Shown here piece by piece: positions 7,578 to 15,611 of a stretch of 34,017 nucleotides of DNA. A program made the position numbers and the translations under genes. The stretch is from JAQGMV01 sp046597455 (lineage in GTDB: Bacteria; Pseudomonadota; Gammaproteobacteria; Burkholderiales; SG8-41), in contig JBKJKJ010000402.1 in the NCBI GenBank assembly GCA_046597455.1, forward strand, positions 1 through 34,017, read 5' to 3'. Each line of letters opens with the position of its first letter. The first letter of the stretch is position 1. Under the pieces are notes generated by a model. That model worked only from the letters and a program-made list of their open reading frames with translations, had not been told where the DNA came from and did no database searches.

Positions 7578-8096
7578 TGGTGTCTCCTAAAGGGGTTGGT
7601 TCGATTTGGCGGGAAGCGGGCGTCGGTTCGGGCCCACGTCGGTAATGAAACTGAACGGGATGTCGCAGCGGCTGACCCGTTACGTCAGCGCGGCGGGCTC
7701 CGCATCCGACCCCGATGGCGGGGCGGCGCTGAGAACCCTTCGGTAAGTCTTCGCCGCACTCGACGGTGTGGCACTGCACGACCCTGTAAGTTGGGCGAAC
7801 TGTTACCGGGCGTATGGTACACCATCCCTCGCTGCGCCCGCGCCTGAATTGAGCGATTTCCGGGCCCATGATGGCTTTCCGGAAAGGCCGGATCCCGGGG
7901 CTAGCAGCGTGTCGGACTTGATCTCATGAAGCAGCCGCGTAGGGTTTTCGACTCGCTGCGATCGAGGCCGGGGGACACGCTGCTTATAAGAAACCCCCAC
8001 TTGACCTCATTCGGGCCTGGAGAGCGTCCTTTCTGCGGGAAAGGCGGATCACACTGCTGCTTTTTTGCGATTTCGTTCGTCATGTTTTCCGGTTAA
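7578..8096. repeat. Gene-free spacer with an 11-bp inverted repeat
   Basis: No credible gene is seen in this ~520-base stretch. It contains an exact inverted repeat AGCAGCGTGTC (7903-7913) and GACACGCTGCT (7974-7984), 60 bases apart. These could be the ends of a tiny non-autonomous element or the remnant of an insertion-sequence end. The flanking short ORFs on both strands have no recognisable similarity or ribosome sites. Confidence 0.4.
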
Positions 8097-8128
8097 GGAG
8101 TTTGTCGCGCACAAGTCCGACAAACTCC
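8097..8128 (-). terminator. Terminator-like hairpin after yceH
   Basis: GGAGTTTGTCG (8097-8107) pairs exactly with CGACAAACTCC (8118-8128) around a 10-base loop. The stem touches the stop codon of the YceH gene. There is no clean T tract on the minus strand, so termination may need Rho, or the stem may protect the 3' end. Confidence 0.5.
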
Positions 8129-8808
8129 TAGGGGTCGATTGTCGGCTGCGACGGGATGCCGAGCTCTGCGCAGATTCGGCTCACCAACGCTTTCAGTTCG
8201 CTCACTTCTGCCTCGAGGCGCGAGACGTTCACCTTGAGCGCCGCGACTTCACCCAAAGAAGTGTCCGCGCCGGCTCGCTTTTCCACAATCGGGGCGTCGG
8301 GCTCCGGCGCGCCGCTCAGCAGATGGGCCCAGCGATTTTCCCGCGCGCCGGGCAGGCGCGGCAGCTCGATCACGAGCGCGCCGGCGGGCCGCTCCGCGAG
8401 CTCATGCAGAAAGCCTTCGACCGAAGAAATGTCGGTGAAGCGATGCAGGCGTTCGCAGCTGATGCGAAGCTCACCTGCGGTCTGCGGGCCGCGAAGCATG
8501 AGGCTGGTCAGGATCGCGACGGACTGCGAAGGCACCTGGAGCACGCGATCGGCGTTGTGCGCGTAGCGCGCGACGCGTCCGCCGCTGGTCTCGATCGCGA
8601 GGTTGTAGCTCTTGAGGCTGTCGAGCGTCGCCTGCACCTCGGCGTCCGTCACCTCCAGCACCGGATTGCGGCTCGTTTTCTGGCTGCAGCCGGAAACCAG
8701 CGCGTTGATCGTCATCGGATAGGCGTCCGGAACGGTGTGCTGTTTTTCGACCAGGACCCCGAGGACGCGCGTTTCGAGGAGCGAGAGGGCGGGCAGGGGA
8801 TTGGGCAT
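8128..8808 (-). CDS. yceH: YceH family protein (DUF480)
   Basis: This 226-residue protein of the widespread YceH/DUF480 family is built of two winged-helix domains. Characteristic segments are LSLLETRVLGVLVEKQ, TVPDAYPMTINALVSGCSQK and the RVARYAHNADRVL region. The C-terminus adds a short coiled coil (LKVNVSRLEAEVSELKALV). The family has no firmly established role; the fold suggests nucleic-acid or protein binding. The start at 8808 fits the family N-terminus better than an in-frame ATG at 8853, though its ribosome site is weak. It is divergent from the prpF-like gene across 128 bases. Confidence 0.88.
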   Translation of the reverse strand: MPNPLPALSLLETRVLGVLVEKQHTVPDAYPMTINALVSGCSQKTSRNPVLEVTDAEVQATLDSLKSYNLAIETSGGRVARYAHNADRVLQVPSQSVAILTSLMLRGPQTAGELRISCERLHRFTDISSVEGFLHELAERPAGALVIELPRLPGARENRWAHLLSGAPEPDAPIVEKRAGADTSLGEVAALKVNVSRLEAEVSELKALVSRICAELGIPSQPTIDP

Positions 8809-8936
8809 GGCTGGACTCGGTGTGAAATATGGATTTGGGCCGTGGAGCCTCACCTGCTGGACCGGGCGGGCCTCGGCCGCTTACGATCCGATTGTACTTT
8901 GTGTTTCAATGCGGGCTCTTCCGAAGGAGCTACACC

Positions 8937-10193
8937 ATGGACATGACCACTCCCAGCCCCGCGGGCGGCGTTTCTCCCACCGCATCCATCCTCGATACGG
9001 CGTTGCCTCGAATCGTGAACGGCGTTCTCGAGCTGCCGGTGTATTACATGCGCGGCGGCACATCCACGGGCATCGTGCTGTGGGACGGGCATCTGCCGGC
9101 TGATCTGGCGCTGCGTGAAGAAGCCATCCGCTGGATGATGGGTGTTCCGCCTTCGGGCGAAGTGAAAGGCAACAAGCAGACCACGGGCCTCGGCCGGGGC
9201 GTCACGACCAGCAACAAGGTTTTCATCGTCAATCGCTCGCCGAATGATGAAGCCGATATCACCAGCACCCTCGCGCAGCTCGCGGCGGACAAAGCGGCTA
9301 TCGACTGGAGCGTGAACTGCGGCAACATGTCAGCTGCGCTGCCGATGTATGCGCTCGACACCGGTCTCTTTCCCGCAGCCAGAGGCAGGACGGTGCTGCG
9401 CATTTACAACACCAATACGAAAGTCACGACCGACGCGACGGTCAACACGCCCGAAGGCACTCCGTTCATTCCTGCGGACGCGGAGATTCCCGGCGTCATG
9501 GGCCGTTTCCCCGGGGTCGAGCTGAGCCTGCGCAATCCGGTCGGCGCCAAGACCGGCAAGCTCCTGCCGACCGGGAACCTGACCGATCGATTCGCCGGCG
9601 TGGAAGCCTCGTGCGTCGACGTCGCCGTCCCCATGGTGATCATACGTGCCGCGGACCTGGGCAAAACGGGGCAGGAGAGCGTCGAGGAACTGTCGCGCGA
9701 CTCGGCCTTGAAACAGCGGTTGCGCGAGATCTGGGTCGAAGCGGGGCTGAAGATGGCGCTGAAGAAAAAGGACGGCGCGCCCATGACGGCGGACGAGCTC
9801 GCGAACAGTGAGACCGTTCCGAAGGTATGCCTCGTCGCGGCCGGCATCGACGGTGCGAACATCACCGCGCGGTATTTTACGCCGCAGACCGCGCACAATT
9901 CTCTGGCCGTCACCGGCGGTTGCTGTCTTGCGGTCGCGTGCCTGCTGCCCGGGACCGTGGCGAACGGTGTCGCCAGCGGCCTCGATCCGCTGGGCAGCGC
10001 CGAGCGCGAAACGGTCGTCGCCATGCGCAACCCCGCAGGCGTGCTGCGTGCGCGGGTCACCGGATCGATGAACGGGGATGTGGTGAAAATCCCGAGCGCC
10101 GCGTACGAGCGCAGCGCCCAGATCTTTCTGCGTGGCTACTTTCCGATCTACGGCGCATCGGACGCGCTGCTGGCTTTCGGCCGGCGAAGTTAA
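8937..10193 (+). CDS. PrpF-family isomerase/tautomerase
   Basis: This 418-residue member of the PrpF family belongs to the diaminopimelate-epimerase fold (two similar alpha/beta barrels). Seen motifs are YYMRGGTSTG (residues 37-45), Lys94 in VTTSNKVFIV and Cys128 in VNCGNMSAAL. In Shewanella PrpF the equivalent Lys and Cys sit in the active site. TGGCCLAVACLLPG near the C-terminus is also typical. Family enzymes isomerise 2-methylaconitate (propionate use) or tautomerise 4-oxalomesaconate (gallate use). Neither prpB/C nor gal/lig genes are nearby, so the substrate is open. The start at 8937 has AAGGAG eight bases upstream. An exported protein gene follows after 35 bases, so an operon is likely. 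Confidence 0.88.
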   Translation: MDMTTPSPAGGVSPTASILDTALPRIVNGVLELPVYYMRGGTSTGIVLWDGHLPADLALREEAIRWMMGVPPSGEVKGNKQTTGLGRGVTTSNKVFIVNRSPNDEADITSTLAQLAADKAAIDWSVNCGNMSAALPMYALDTGLFPAARGRTVLRIYNTNTKVTTDATVNTPEGTPFIPADAEIPGVMGRFPGVELSLRNPVGAKTGKLLPTGNLTDRFAGVEASCVDVAVPMVIIRAADLGKTGQESVEELSRDSALKQRLREIWVEAGLKMALKKKDGAPMTADELANSETVPKVCLVAAGIDGANITARYFTPQTAHNSLAVTGGCCLAVACLLPGTVANGVASGLDPLGSAERETVVAMRNPAGVLRARVTGSMNGDVVKIPSAAYERSAQIFLRGYFPIYGASDALLAFGRRS

Positions 10194-10228
10194 GGCAGGC
10201 TTCACGTTCGTCTCAAGGGGAGAAAAAC

Positions 10229-11011
10229 ATGACATACACAAAGGCAGTGGCCGGCGCGTTCGTCACCGCAGGCCTTTTGATGACGGCGCCAGGCTTATCG
10301 GCGCAAACGATTATCGAGCAGGCCGCAGAGCACCGCTTCCAGCTCGATTTTCGTGTGAACGATGCGGCACTGGCAAAAATGCTGCCGCAGGGATGGGAGG
10401 CGGTGATCGCGACGCAGGGCCCCGCGAAGGATGCCAACCTGCGAATGATCTTCATCGACCGCATGGCGATCATCGGCAGCGACGGCAAGCCCGCGCCGCG
10501 CCCCACCGCCCGGCTCGTCTATCTCGCCATTCCGGTGAGGCAGGCCGGAAGCACAGGCGGGGTTGCAGGACAGATGATCATTCACGGACTGACCGAGAGT
10601 GCGGCCGATGCACCGGGCGCTTTCGGCGTCTATCAGCACGCGGGCACGGCCCGGATGTCACGCACCGCTTCAGCTTTAGGCGGCGCGATGACGGGGTCCG
10701 AAGACTGGGAATTCGCAGCGGCCGGCGGCGAGCGCATGGAAGTGCATGTGGAATACGAGCGCGGGCCTGCGAACAAGGGTGGGGCGGAGGTGAAGTTCTT
10801 CTATCCCAACGACCCGTCGAAATATCAGCTCTTCAAGACCGACCAGGCGATCGACATCATGCGCAATCCAACCACGAAACCGCCGGACCACATCCGAAAA
10901 TTCTCCTACAAGGCAGGCGGCGGGAAAATCGCGGCGCTCTTCGACGGAACGGAGAAAGTCGTGAGCTGGGATTCGTTTCCGTGGTACATCCGCACGGTGA
11001 GCGCGCCTTAA
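10229..11011 (+). CDS. Exported protein of unknown function, paired with the PrpF homologue
   Basis: This 260-residue protein has a clear signal peptide (residues 1-25, hydrophobic core AVAGAFVTAGLLMTA, cleavage after LSA), so it should be periplasmic. The mature part begins with FRVNDAALAKMLPQGWEA. This recalls acetoacetate-decarboxylase-like beta proteins, in which a segment of this kind opens the domain, but I cannot confirm that and see no Schiff-base lysine motif. Aromatic and charged residues cluster near the C-terminus (VVSWDSFPWYIRTV). The start follows AAGGGGAG by a normal distance; longer in-frame readings overlap prpF. Because it is 35 bases behind the isomerase it may bind or process a related carboxylic acid, which is inference. 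Confidence 0.75.
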   Translation: MTYTKAVAGAFVTAGLLMTAPGLSAQTIIEQAAEHRFQLDFRVNDAALAKMLPQGWEAVIATQGPAKDANLRMIFIDRMAIIGSDGKPAPRPTARLVYLAIPVRQAGSTGGVAGQMIIHGLTESAADAPGAFGVYQHAGTARMSRTASALGGAMTGSEDWEFAAAGGERMEVHVEYERGPANKGGAEVKFFYPNDPSKYQLFKTDQAIDIMRNPTTKPPDHIRKFSYKAGGGKIAALFDGTEKVVSWDSFPWYIRTVSAP

Positions 11012-11020
11012 CTGTGAATC

Positions 11021-11190
11021 GTCATTGCGGGGAACGCGGTGACGAAGCCATCCCGAGGCGCTCGAAGGCTACAACGATATCCGTGCGCCACGAGATCGCC
11101 ACCGCGCGCTGTAGCACACGATCACACCTCCCTTTAAGGTCATTGCGAGGACCGCGGTGACGAAGCAATCGCGAGACGCTCGAAAGCCAG
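11021..11190. repeat. Two copies of a GTCATTGCG-type intergenic repeat
   Basis: Copies at 11021-11072 and 11139-11190 share GTCATTGCG(A/G)GGA.CGCGGTGACGAAGC.ATC and a following CTCGAA. This is the very common proteobacterial dispersed repeat of the GTCATTGCGAGG...GACGAAGCAATC kind. The gene-free stretch from 11012 to 11655 holds these copies, another repeat at 11.5 kb and no supported gene. Confidence 0.8.
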
Positions 11191-11482
11191 CCAAGGGTTG
11201 AGATGACCTTGCGCAGAGGTCCCCTGGTGTGTCGTACGCTCACACTGTCGTGAACCCAGGTCCCGTTTCGGAGGGCTTGCGTTTTTATCGAACGACAAAA
11301 ACGCTGAGTGCCACGCCGACCATCCCACCTACACCGCGCGCTTTTTCTCGTTGGCGGGCATGAAAGCACCGATGGCAACGTGCCGTGCCCTCAGTCGCGC
11401 TACAGGCCGATCCGCCCGATGATCTTCTCGCAGTGTGCGGCATCGGTCGCTCGTGTCGTGAGTCATAAATACACTTAACAAA

Positions 11483-11567
11483 ACCGTTCGCCCTGAGCAG
11501 GCGCTCTGCGCCGCGGTCGACGGGGAACGACAGTCGTTCATGCTTCGACGCGCTCAGCCTCAACGGT
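11483..11567. repeat. Composite inverted repeat of the GTTCG..CTGAGC family
   Basis: ACCGTTCGCCCTGAGC at the left and GTTCATGCTTCGACGCGCTCAG...AACGGT at the right form an inverted composite with an internal GTCGACGGGGAACGAC. It is a diverged relative of the hairpin cores found at 3.7 kb and 23-24 kb. Confidence 0.6.
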
Positions 11568-11655
11568 CAACGTTGAGCTTCGAACTTCAGACTCACCACG
11601 CGAGGAAAGTGCTGAACTGCCGAAGTGGGTTTGGTGTGTATTCCCCGCCCGGATC

Positions 11656-12087
11656 TCAACCCCCGGCGTAAACGTCGGTGATGTTCTTCAGCCCTTTGAA
11701 CTCCACCGCGTTGCCGCAGCCGTCGCGGCACGTCATGAGCTTCTGCTCGCGCACGGTTCCGGCCTGGCGCACCTCGGGCTGAAGAATGAAATCCACGCCT
11801 GCGGCTTTGAGCCGTTTCTCGGCCTGCTCGAACTTCTCGAGCGGCATGACGACGCCGAAATGTCGCACCGGCGTGCCGCCGCCCTGGCGCAGCTTTGCGG
11901 TGCTCTCGCCGACGATTTCGTTCGGGAACAGGTGCGCGACGATGTGATGCCCGAAGAAGTTGTAATCGATGCGGCCTTCGACCTTGCGGCCTTCCGGACA
12001 GCCGAGCAGCTCGCCGTAGAACTTGCGGGCGTGGTCGAGATCGTCGACCGCGAACGAGAAGTGAAAAAGAGTATCGATGCCAGCCAT
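11656..12087 (-). CDS. VOC-fold (glyoxalase/dioxygenase) protein
   Basis: This 143-residue single-unit vicinal-oxygen-chelate protein has the expected opening HFSFAVDDLDHARKFYGELL, with His9 as a candidate metal ligand. FGHHIVAHLF lies in the middle, and DGCGNAVEFKG near the end supplies the Glu ligand (GNAVEF). Such proteins bind a divalent metal and act in glyoxalase, extradiol cleavage or epimerase reactions. This one lacks features to say which, and it would work as a dimer. The ribosome site GGAGGA lies just before the ATG. It follows the bicupin-rubredoxin gene on the same strand, but a strong terminator lies between them, so its expression is at least partly separate. Confidence 0.85.
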   Translation of the reverse strand: MAGIDTLFHFSFAVDDLDHARKFYGELLGCPEGRKVEGRIDYNFFGHHIVAHLFPNEIVGESTAKLRQGGGTPVRHFGVVMPLEKFEQAEKRLKAAGVDFILQPEVRQAGTVREQKLMTCRDGCGNAVEFKGLKNITDVYAGG

Positions 12088-12111
12088 GGTGTCCTCCGTG
12101 ATCGCAAGAAT

Positions 12112-12139
12112 AAAAAAGGCAGAGGGAAGCCTCTGCCTT
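12112..12139 (-). terminator. Rho-independent terminator after the bicupin-rubredoxin gene
   Basis: On the minus strand the stem AAGGCAGAGG/CCTCTGCCTT with a 4-base loop is followed by a run of six T (12112-12117). It lies between the stop of the fusion gene and the start of the VOC gene, so it either ends the first transcript or attenuates read-through. Confidence 0.88.
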
Positions 12140-12170
12140 GTGTGGATCCGTCCGCTTCAGCGGCTGCGCT

Positions 12171-13112
12171 TCAAAACTCGACCATATCGAAATCGGCTTT
12201 CTTCGCCGAGCAGTCGGGGCAGCCCCAGGTTTCCGGAACGTCTTTCCAGCGCGTTCCGGCGGCTATGCCTTCCTCGGGCAGGCCGGCCGCTTCGTCGTAC
12301 ACGAAAGCGCACAGTACGCAGTGCCAGACTTTGTATTCGCCATCGGCATCGATATCAGCGTCGGCCGGCGAAGGGTTCGTCACCGTGATCGGCAGCTCGG
12401 GTTTCGGAAAATGCAGCGCGACCGCTTCGAGCCCTTCGGCGCCCGCAGCGAGTCTGAACGCACCTTCGTCCGGCTTCACCCAGACGATCGTCGTTGCCTT
12501 GTGTTCCTTGCCCTGGTAGAGGAGGCTGCCGCCGAGCACGACGATGTACTGGCCGTTGCTGTCCGACGGATCGGGTGCGGACGCTTCGGCATTAGGCTTC
12601 ACGCTGATCGCGTGCGCGGCGAGGCCGCGGTCGTCCCTGATCGCGTCGATCGGCTGCACGGCAATGGCGCCGATCGCGTTCGGAAACACGACGTTCTCGC
12701 TGTGCTGCCACGGCTGGCGCCCGGTTATGCCTTTGAGCTTGTCGAGATTCTCGGGCAGGAATTGCGCGCCGGGATCGCGTTGGGCGCGCAGCGTCAGGAA
12801 ACCGCAGCCCGCTTCGTTGGCGGTGATCGGGCCGTAAGGCGTGTGCTTTCGCGCGAAATGCACCTGGAAAGGCGCGATCGGGTGTTTTGCATTCGTTCCG
12901 CCGCCCGAGACGAAGATCTGGAATTGGTCGTGGTCGTGAAAATGGGTGCGAAGCACGCGTTCCCCGCTGCACTCGGCAAGAAACGCCTGCGGGCTGACGC
13001 GGTCGTCGGCTTCCGGTTGCATGAAATTGGTCCGCCATGCGAACTTGTTGCCGTCGACCACACGCTCGGTGCGATTCGCCCTCACATCATCAAAAGCTAC
13101 GACATTGGCCAC
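12171..13112 (-). CDS. Bicupin protein fused to a C-terminal rubredoxin domain
   Basis: This 313-residue fusion has three parts. Residues ~1-110 form a cupin with metal-ligand candidates His57, His59 and His61 in RTHFHDHDQFQIFVSGG. Residues ~148-238 form a second cupin-like barrel (GQYIVVLGGSLLYQ, GLEAVALHF), which lacks an obvious His triad. Residues 260-313 are a complete rubredoxin with Cys265-x2-Cys268 (WHCVLCAF) and Cys298-x2-Cys301 (WGCPDCSA), 29 residues apart as in normal one-iron rubredoxins. I infer a mononuclear-iron oxygenase or sensor that receives electrons through its own rubredoxin; no reaction is established. It is divergent from an FAD monooxygenase over less than 200 bases and ends at a strong terminator. 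Confidence 0.88.
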   Translation of the reverse strand: MANVVAFDDVRANRTERVVDGNKFAWRTNFMQPEADDRVSPQAFLAECSGERVLRTHFHDHDQFQIFVSGGGTNAKHPIAPFQVHFARKHTPYGPITANEAGCGFLTLRAQRDPGAQFLPENLDKLKGITGRQPWQHSENVVFPNAIGAIAVQPIDAIRDDRGLAAHAISVKPNAEASAPDPSDSNGQYIVVLGGSLLYQGKEHKATTIVWVKPDEGAFRLAAGAEGLEAVALHFPKPELPITVTNPSPADADIDADGEYKVWHCVLCAFVYDEAAGLPEEGIAAGTRWKDVPETWGCPDCSAKKADFDMVEF

Positions 13113-13297
13113 GTTTGTCTCCCTTCGGCTGAGCGTCGGAGTTTACAGCCGTGCCTCACCCTTACCAAGCTCCAGGGTTCATCGTTCCACATCATGGATT
13201 GCCTGCGGATTGGGCGAGGGTGCGAATGCATGGCACACTCGATTCACCATCCGGCACACACCACGTGAACCGGGCACAAAATGCGAGGAGCGGGAGT

Positions 13298-14554
13298 TTG
13301 CGGCAAAGGCGTGCTTTGATTATCGGCGGTTCGCTCGGCGGACTTTTTGCGGCCAACATGCTGCGCTCGACAGGCTGGGACGTGCAGGTTTTCGAGCGCG
13401 TCGGGGACGACCTCGCGAGCCGCGGTGCCGGAATCGGCACGCACGATGAAATGTTTGCCGTGATGCGCCGGATCGGAATCGAGGTCGACGATTCGTTCGG
13501 TGTCCATCCGGTCGCGCGGCGCTGCCTCGACCGCCAGGGGCGCATCGTGCGTGAGGACGCAATCCCCCGCGTCTTGAGCTCGTGGTCGCTTTTCTATCGC
13601 GCGCTCAAGGACGCGCTGCCCGCCTCGCAGTACCAGTTCGGCAAGGCGCTCGTCGGCGTGGCGCAGGACGGCGAAAGCGTGACCGCGACCTTCGCGGACG
13701 GCACCCGGGCGCAAGGCGATCTGCTCGTGGCTGCGGACGGAATCCGTTCCAGCGTGCGTAATCTCCTGATGCCCGGGGTCGAGCCGCGCTACGCCGGCTA
13801 CGTTGCGTGGCGCGGTGTGCTGCACGAGTCCGAGATGGAGCCCGAGCTGCGCGAGCGGATATTCGAGCATTACCTCTACTGCCTGCCCGAAGGCGAGATG
13901 ATCATCGCGTATCCGGTTCCCGGCCCGGACGACGACGTGCGTCCGGGGCACCGCTCCTATAACTGGGTGTGGTATCACCCGGTCGAAGCCGGCGACGCGC
14001 TTCGTGCGTTGTGCACCGACAGCTCAGGCCGTGTTCACCCGCTCGGCATCGCGCCGCCGCTCATCCGTCCCGAGGTCATCGCGGATATCCGCGGCATCGC
14101 CCGCGAGGTGCTCGCGCCGCAGATCGCCGTAGTCATCGAACGCACGCCTCAGCCTTTTTTCCAGGCGATTTACGACCTCGAGTCGCCGCGTCTTGTGCAG
14201 GGCCGGGTTGCGCTTCTGGGCGATGCCGCTTTCGTCGCGCGCCCTCACGTCGGCATGGGCGTCACCAAAGCGGCGCTCGATGCCGAGTGTCTCGCTGACG
14301 AGCTCGCCGCTGCGCAAGACGACTTCGCCGGTGCGCTCGCGCGCTACGACGCGAGCCGGCGTCTTTTCGGCGCCCGCGTCGTGGCGCGGGCCCGCAAGCT
14401 CGGGATCCACCTGGAAGCGCAGACGACCCGGCCGCGCGCGCTCAGGACCCCTGAAGAGCTTCATCAGGACCCGGCGATCGTCATGCGCGAAGTCGGCGCG
14501 CGGTTGTGCGAGATCCCCGAGCTCTTCGAGCTGATCAGCGCTTCCCCGCGCTAA
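13298..14554 (+). CDS. FAD-dependent aromatic monooxygenase (class A)
   Basis: This protein of about 418 residues from the chosen start is a single-component flavin hydroxylase. The FAD-binding fold begins at IIGGSLGGLFAANML (a GGSxGG variant seen in 2,6-dihydroxypyridine 3-hydroxylase-like enzymes) and ends its beta strand in VQVFER. The DG motif is LVAADGIRSSVR and the GD motif GRVALLGDAAFVARPHVGMG. Such enzymes hydroxylate phenols or N-heterocycles using NAD(P)H and O2 in the cytosol. The start is a TTG at 13298 preceded by GAGGAG at seven bases, placing the fold directly at the N-terminus. ATGs at 13151 and 13226 are in frame but give a non-conserved leader. Its 3' end overlaps the convergent LysR gene by 20 bases. 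Confidence 0.85.
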   Translation: MRQRRALIIGGSLGGLFAANMLRSTGWDVQVFERVGDDLASRGAGIGTHDEMFAVMRRIGIEVDDSFGVHPVARRCLDRQGRIVREDAIPRVLSSWSLFYRALKDALPASQYQFGKALVGVAQDGESVTATFADGTRAQGDLLVAADGIRSSVRNLLMPGVEPRYAGYVAWRGVLHESEMEPELRERIFEHYLYCLPEGEMIIAYPVPGPDDDVRPGHRSYNWVWYHPVEAGDALRALCTDSSGRVHPLGIAPPLIRPEVIADIRGIAREVLAPQIAVVIERTPQPFFQAIYDLESPRLVQGRVALLGDAAFVARPHVGMGVTKAALDAECLADELAAAQDDFAGALARYDASRRLFGARVVARARKLGIHLEAQTTRPRALRTPEELHQDPAIVMREVGARLCEIPELFELISASPR

Positions 14555-15497
14555 CCCGTTTGCGCGCGCGCGGCTGCTTGGTCGAAACCCTGGCTTGCTC
14601 GGCAGCGCAGGTCGTTTTCGTCGTCTCGAGGATGATTTCGGCCAGCCTGAGCACGCCGGGTCCGGCCGAATCGCGCTCGGCGTAAACGAGGTAAAGCTCG
14701 GCATAGCGCTCGCGGCCTTCGCGCAGCGGCAGGGGTTTGAGGATGTTGCCTGCCAGCTCCTCACGGATTTTCTCTTCGGGCAGCCAGGCGAAACCGTATC
14801 CCATACGTGCTGCCATGATCGAGCTCGTCATGTGGCTCACCGTCCAGCGCTGAGCGGCTTCGATGCTGGGACGCGTGTTGCGCGTCGAGCCCGACTCGCG
14901 CACGACGAGCTGGCGGTGCGCGCGCAGATCGTCGTAAGTCAGTGCCCGGCCGAGCGCGTGCAGCGGATGCTCGGGGTGCGCAACCGGCAGGAAGCGCATG
15001 CGCGCGAGCGGCTCACCCAGAAAGCCTGAAGGCACCACCGGCATGATGGCGAGATCCACTTCACCGTTGGTCAGTGCTTCAGCCGTTCCGCCGAGGACCG
15101 ATTCGATCAGCTCGATTTGCGTGTGAGGGCTTTCGGTGCTGAAGCGGTCGAGACACTGGAACATCACCGAATACGGAAAGATGTGTTCCATCACGACGCT
15201 TATCTCGGCTTCCCACCCGGCCGAGATGCGCCGCGCTGCATTCTCGACGCCGCTCGCCTCGTCGAGCAGCACGCGCGCGCGGCGGTAGAGCAGGTGGCCG
15301 GTCGGGGTGAGCACGGCTTTGCGCCCGCGGATGTCGAAAGCTTTGATGTCGAGCAGCGATTCGATTTTCTGCACGGCATAGGTCAGGGTGGATTGCGTCT
15401 TGTGAAGCTGCTCGGCCGCGCGCGCGTAACTCCCCGCATCCACGACCGTGACCAGCGCCTGCCATTGTTCGAGGGTGATGCGGGGTGCCGATGCCAT
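14535..15497 (-). CDS. LysR-type transcriptional regulator
   Basis: This 320-residue regulator has an N-terminal winged helix-turn-helix (residues ~8-65, with AGSYARAAEQLHKTQSTLTY and a following dimer helix) and a periplasmic-binding-protein-like effector domain (from ~90). That domain includes the LAIMPVV and GYGFAWLP segments usual for LysR proteins. The C-terminus is a basic tail. It is transcribed divergently from azoR, with candidate operators between them, so it most likely controls the azoR-pirin-reductase genes and itself. Its overlap with the convergent monooxygenase gene could couple the two. The effector is unknown; aromatic or quinone compounds are a reasonable guess. Confidence 0.92.
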   Translation of the reverse strand: MASAPRITLEQWQALVTVVDAGSYARAAEQLHKTQSTLTYAVQKIESLLDIKAFDIRGRKAVLTPTGHLLYRRARVLLDEASGVENAARRISAGWEAEISVVMEHIFPYSVMFQCLDRFSTESPHTQIELIESVLGGTAEALTNGEVDLAIMPVVPSGFLGEPLARMRFLPVAHPEHPLHALGRALTYDDLRAHRQLVVRESGSTRNTRPSIEAAQRWTVSHMTSSIMAARMGYGFAWLPEEKIREELAGNILKPLPLREGRERYAELYLVYAERDSAGPGVLRLAEIILETTKTTCAAEQARVSTKQPRARKRVSAGKR

Positions 15498-15511
15498 GGA
15501 TGGACCTCTTG

Positions 15512-15575
15512 ATCGATCGAATGAATCGATGGTAAAGGCCTAAAGTTTGATATTTTTTATCTAATCCGTAAATGT
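15512..15575. promoter_or_regulatory. Candidate LysR operators and promoter between lysR and azoR
   Basis: The 114-base divergent region has two inverted sequences: ATCGAT-N7-ATCGAT (15512-15530) and TTTGATA-N5-TATCTAA (15546-15564). The second contains T-N11-A arrangements expected for LysR-type binding and is unusually AT-rich for this DNA. TTGATA (15547-15552), followed by a weak -10-like TAAATG 16 bases later, could be the azoR promoter. Confidence 0.5.
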
Positions 15576-15611
15576 TTTAATGGGGCATCGAAACTGCTGG
15601 GATATCCGAAC

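Noticed and set aside
11285..11563. 92-codon minus-strand ORF
   Set aside because: It crosses a dispersed repeat and has no ribosome site or recognisable similarity.
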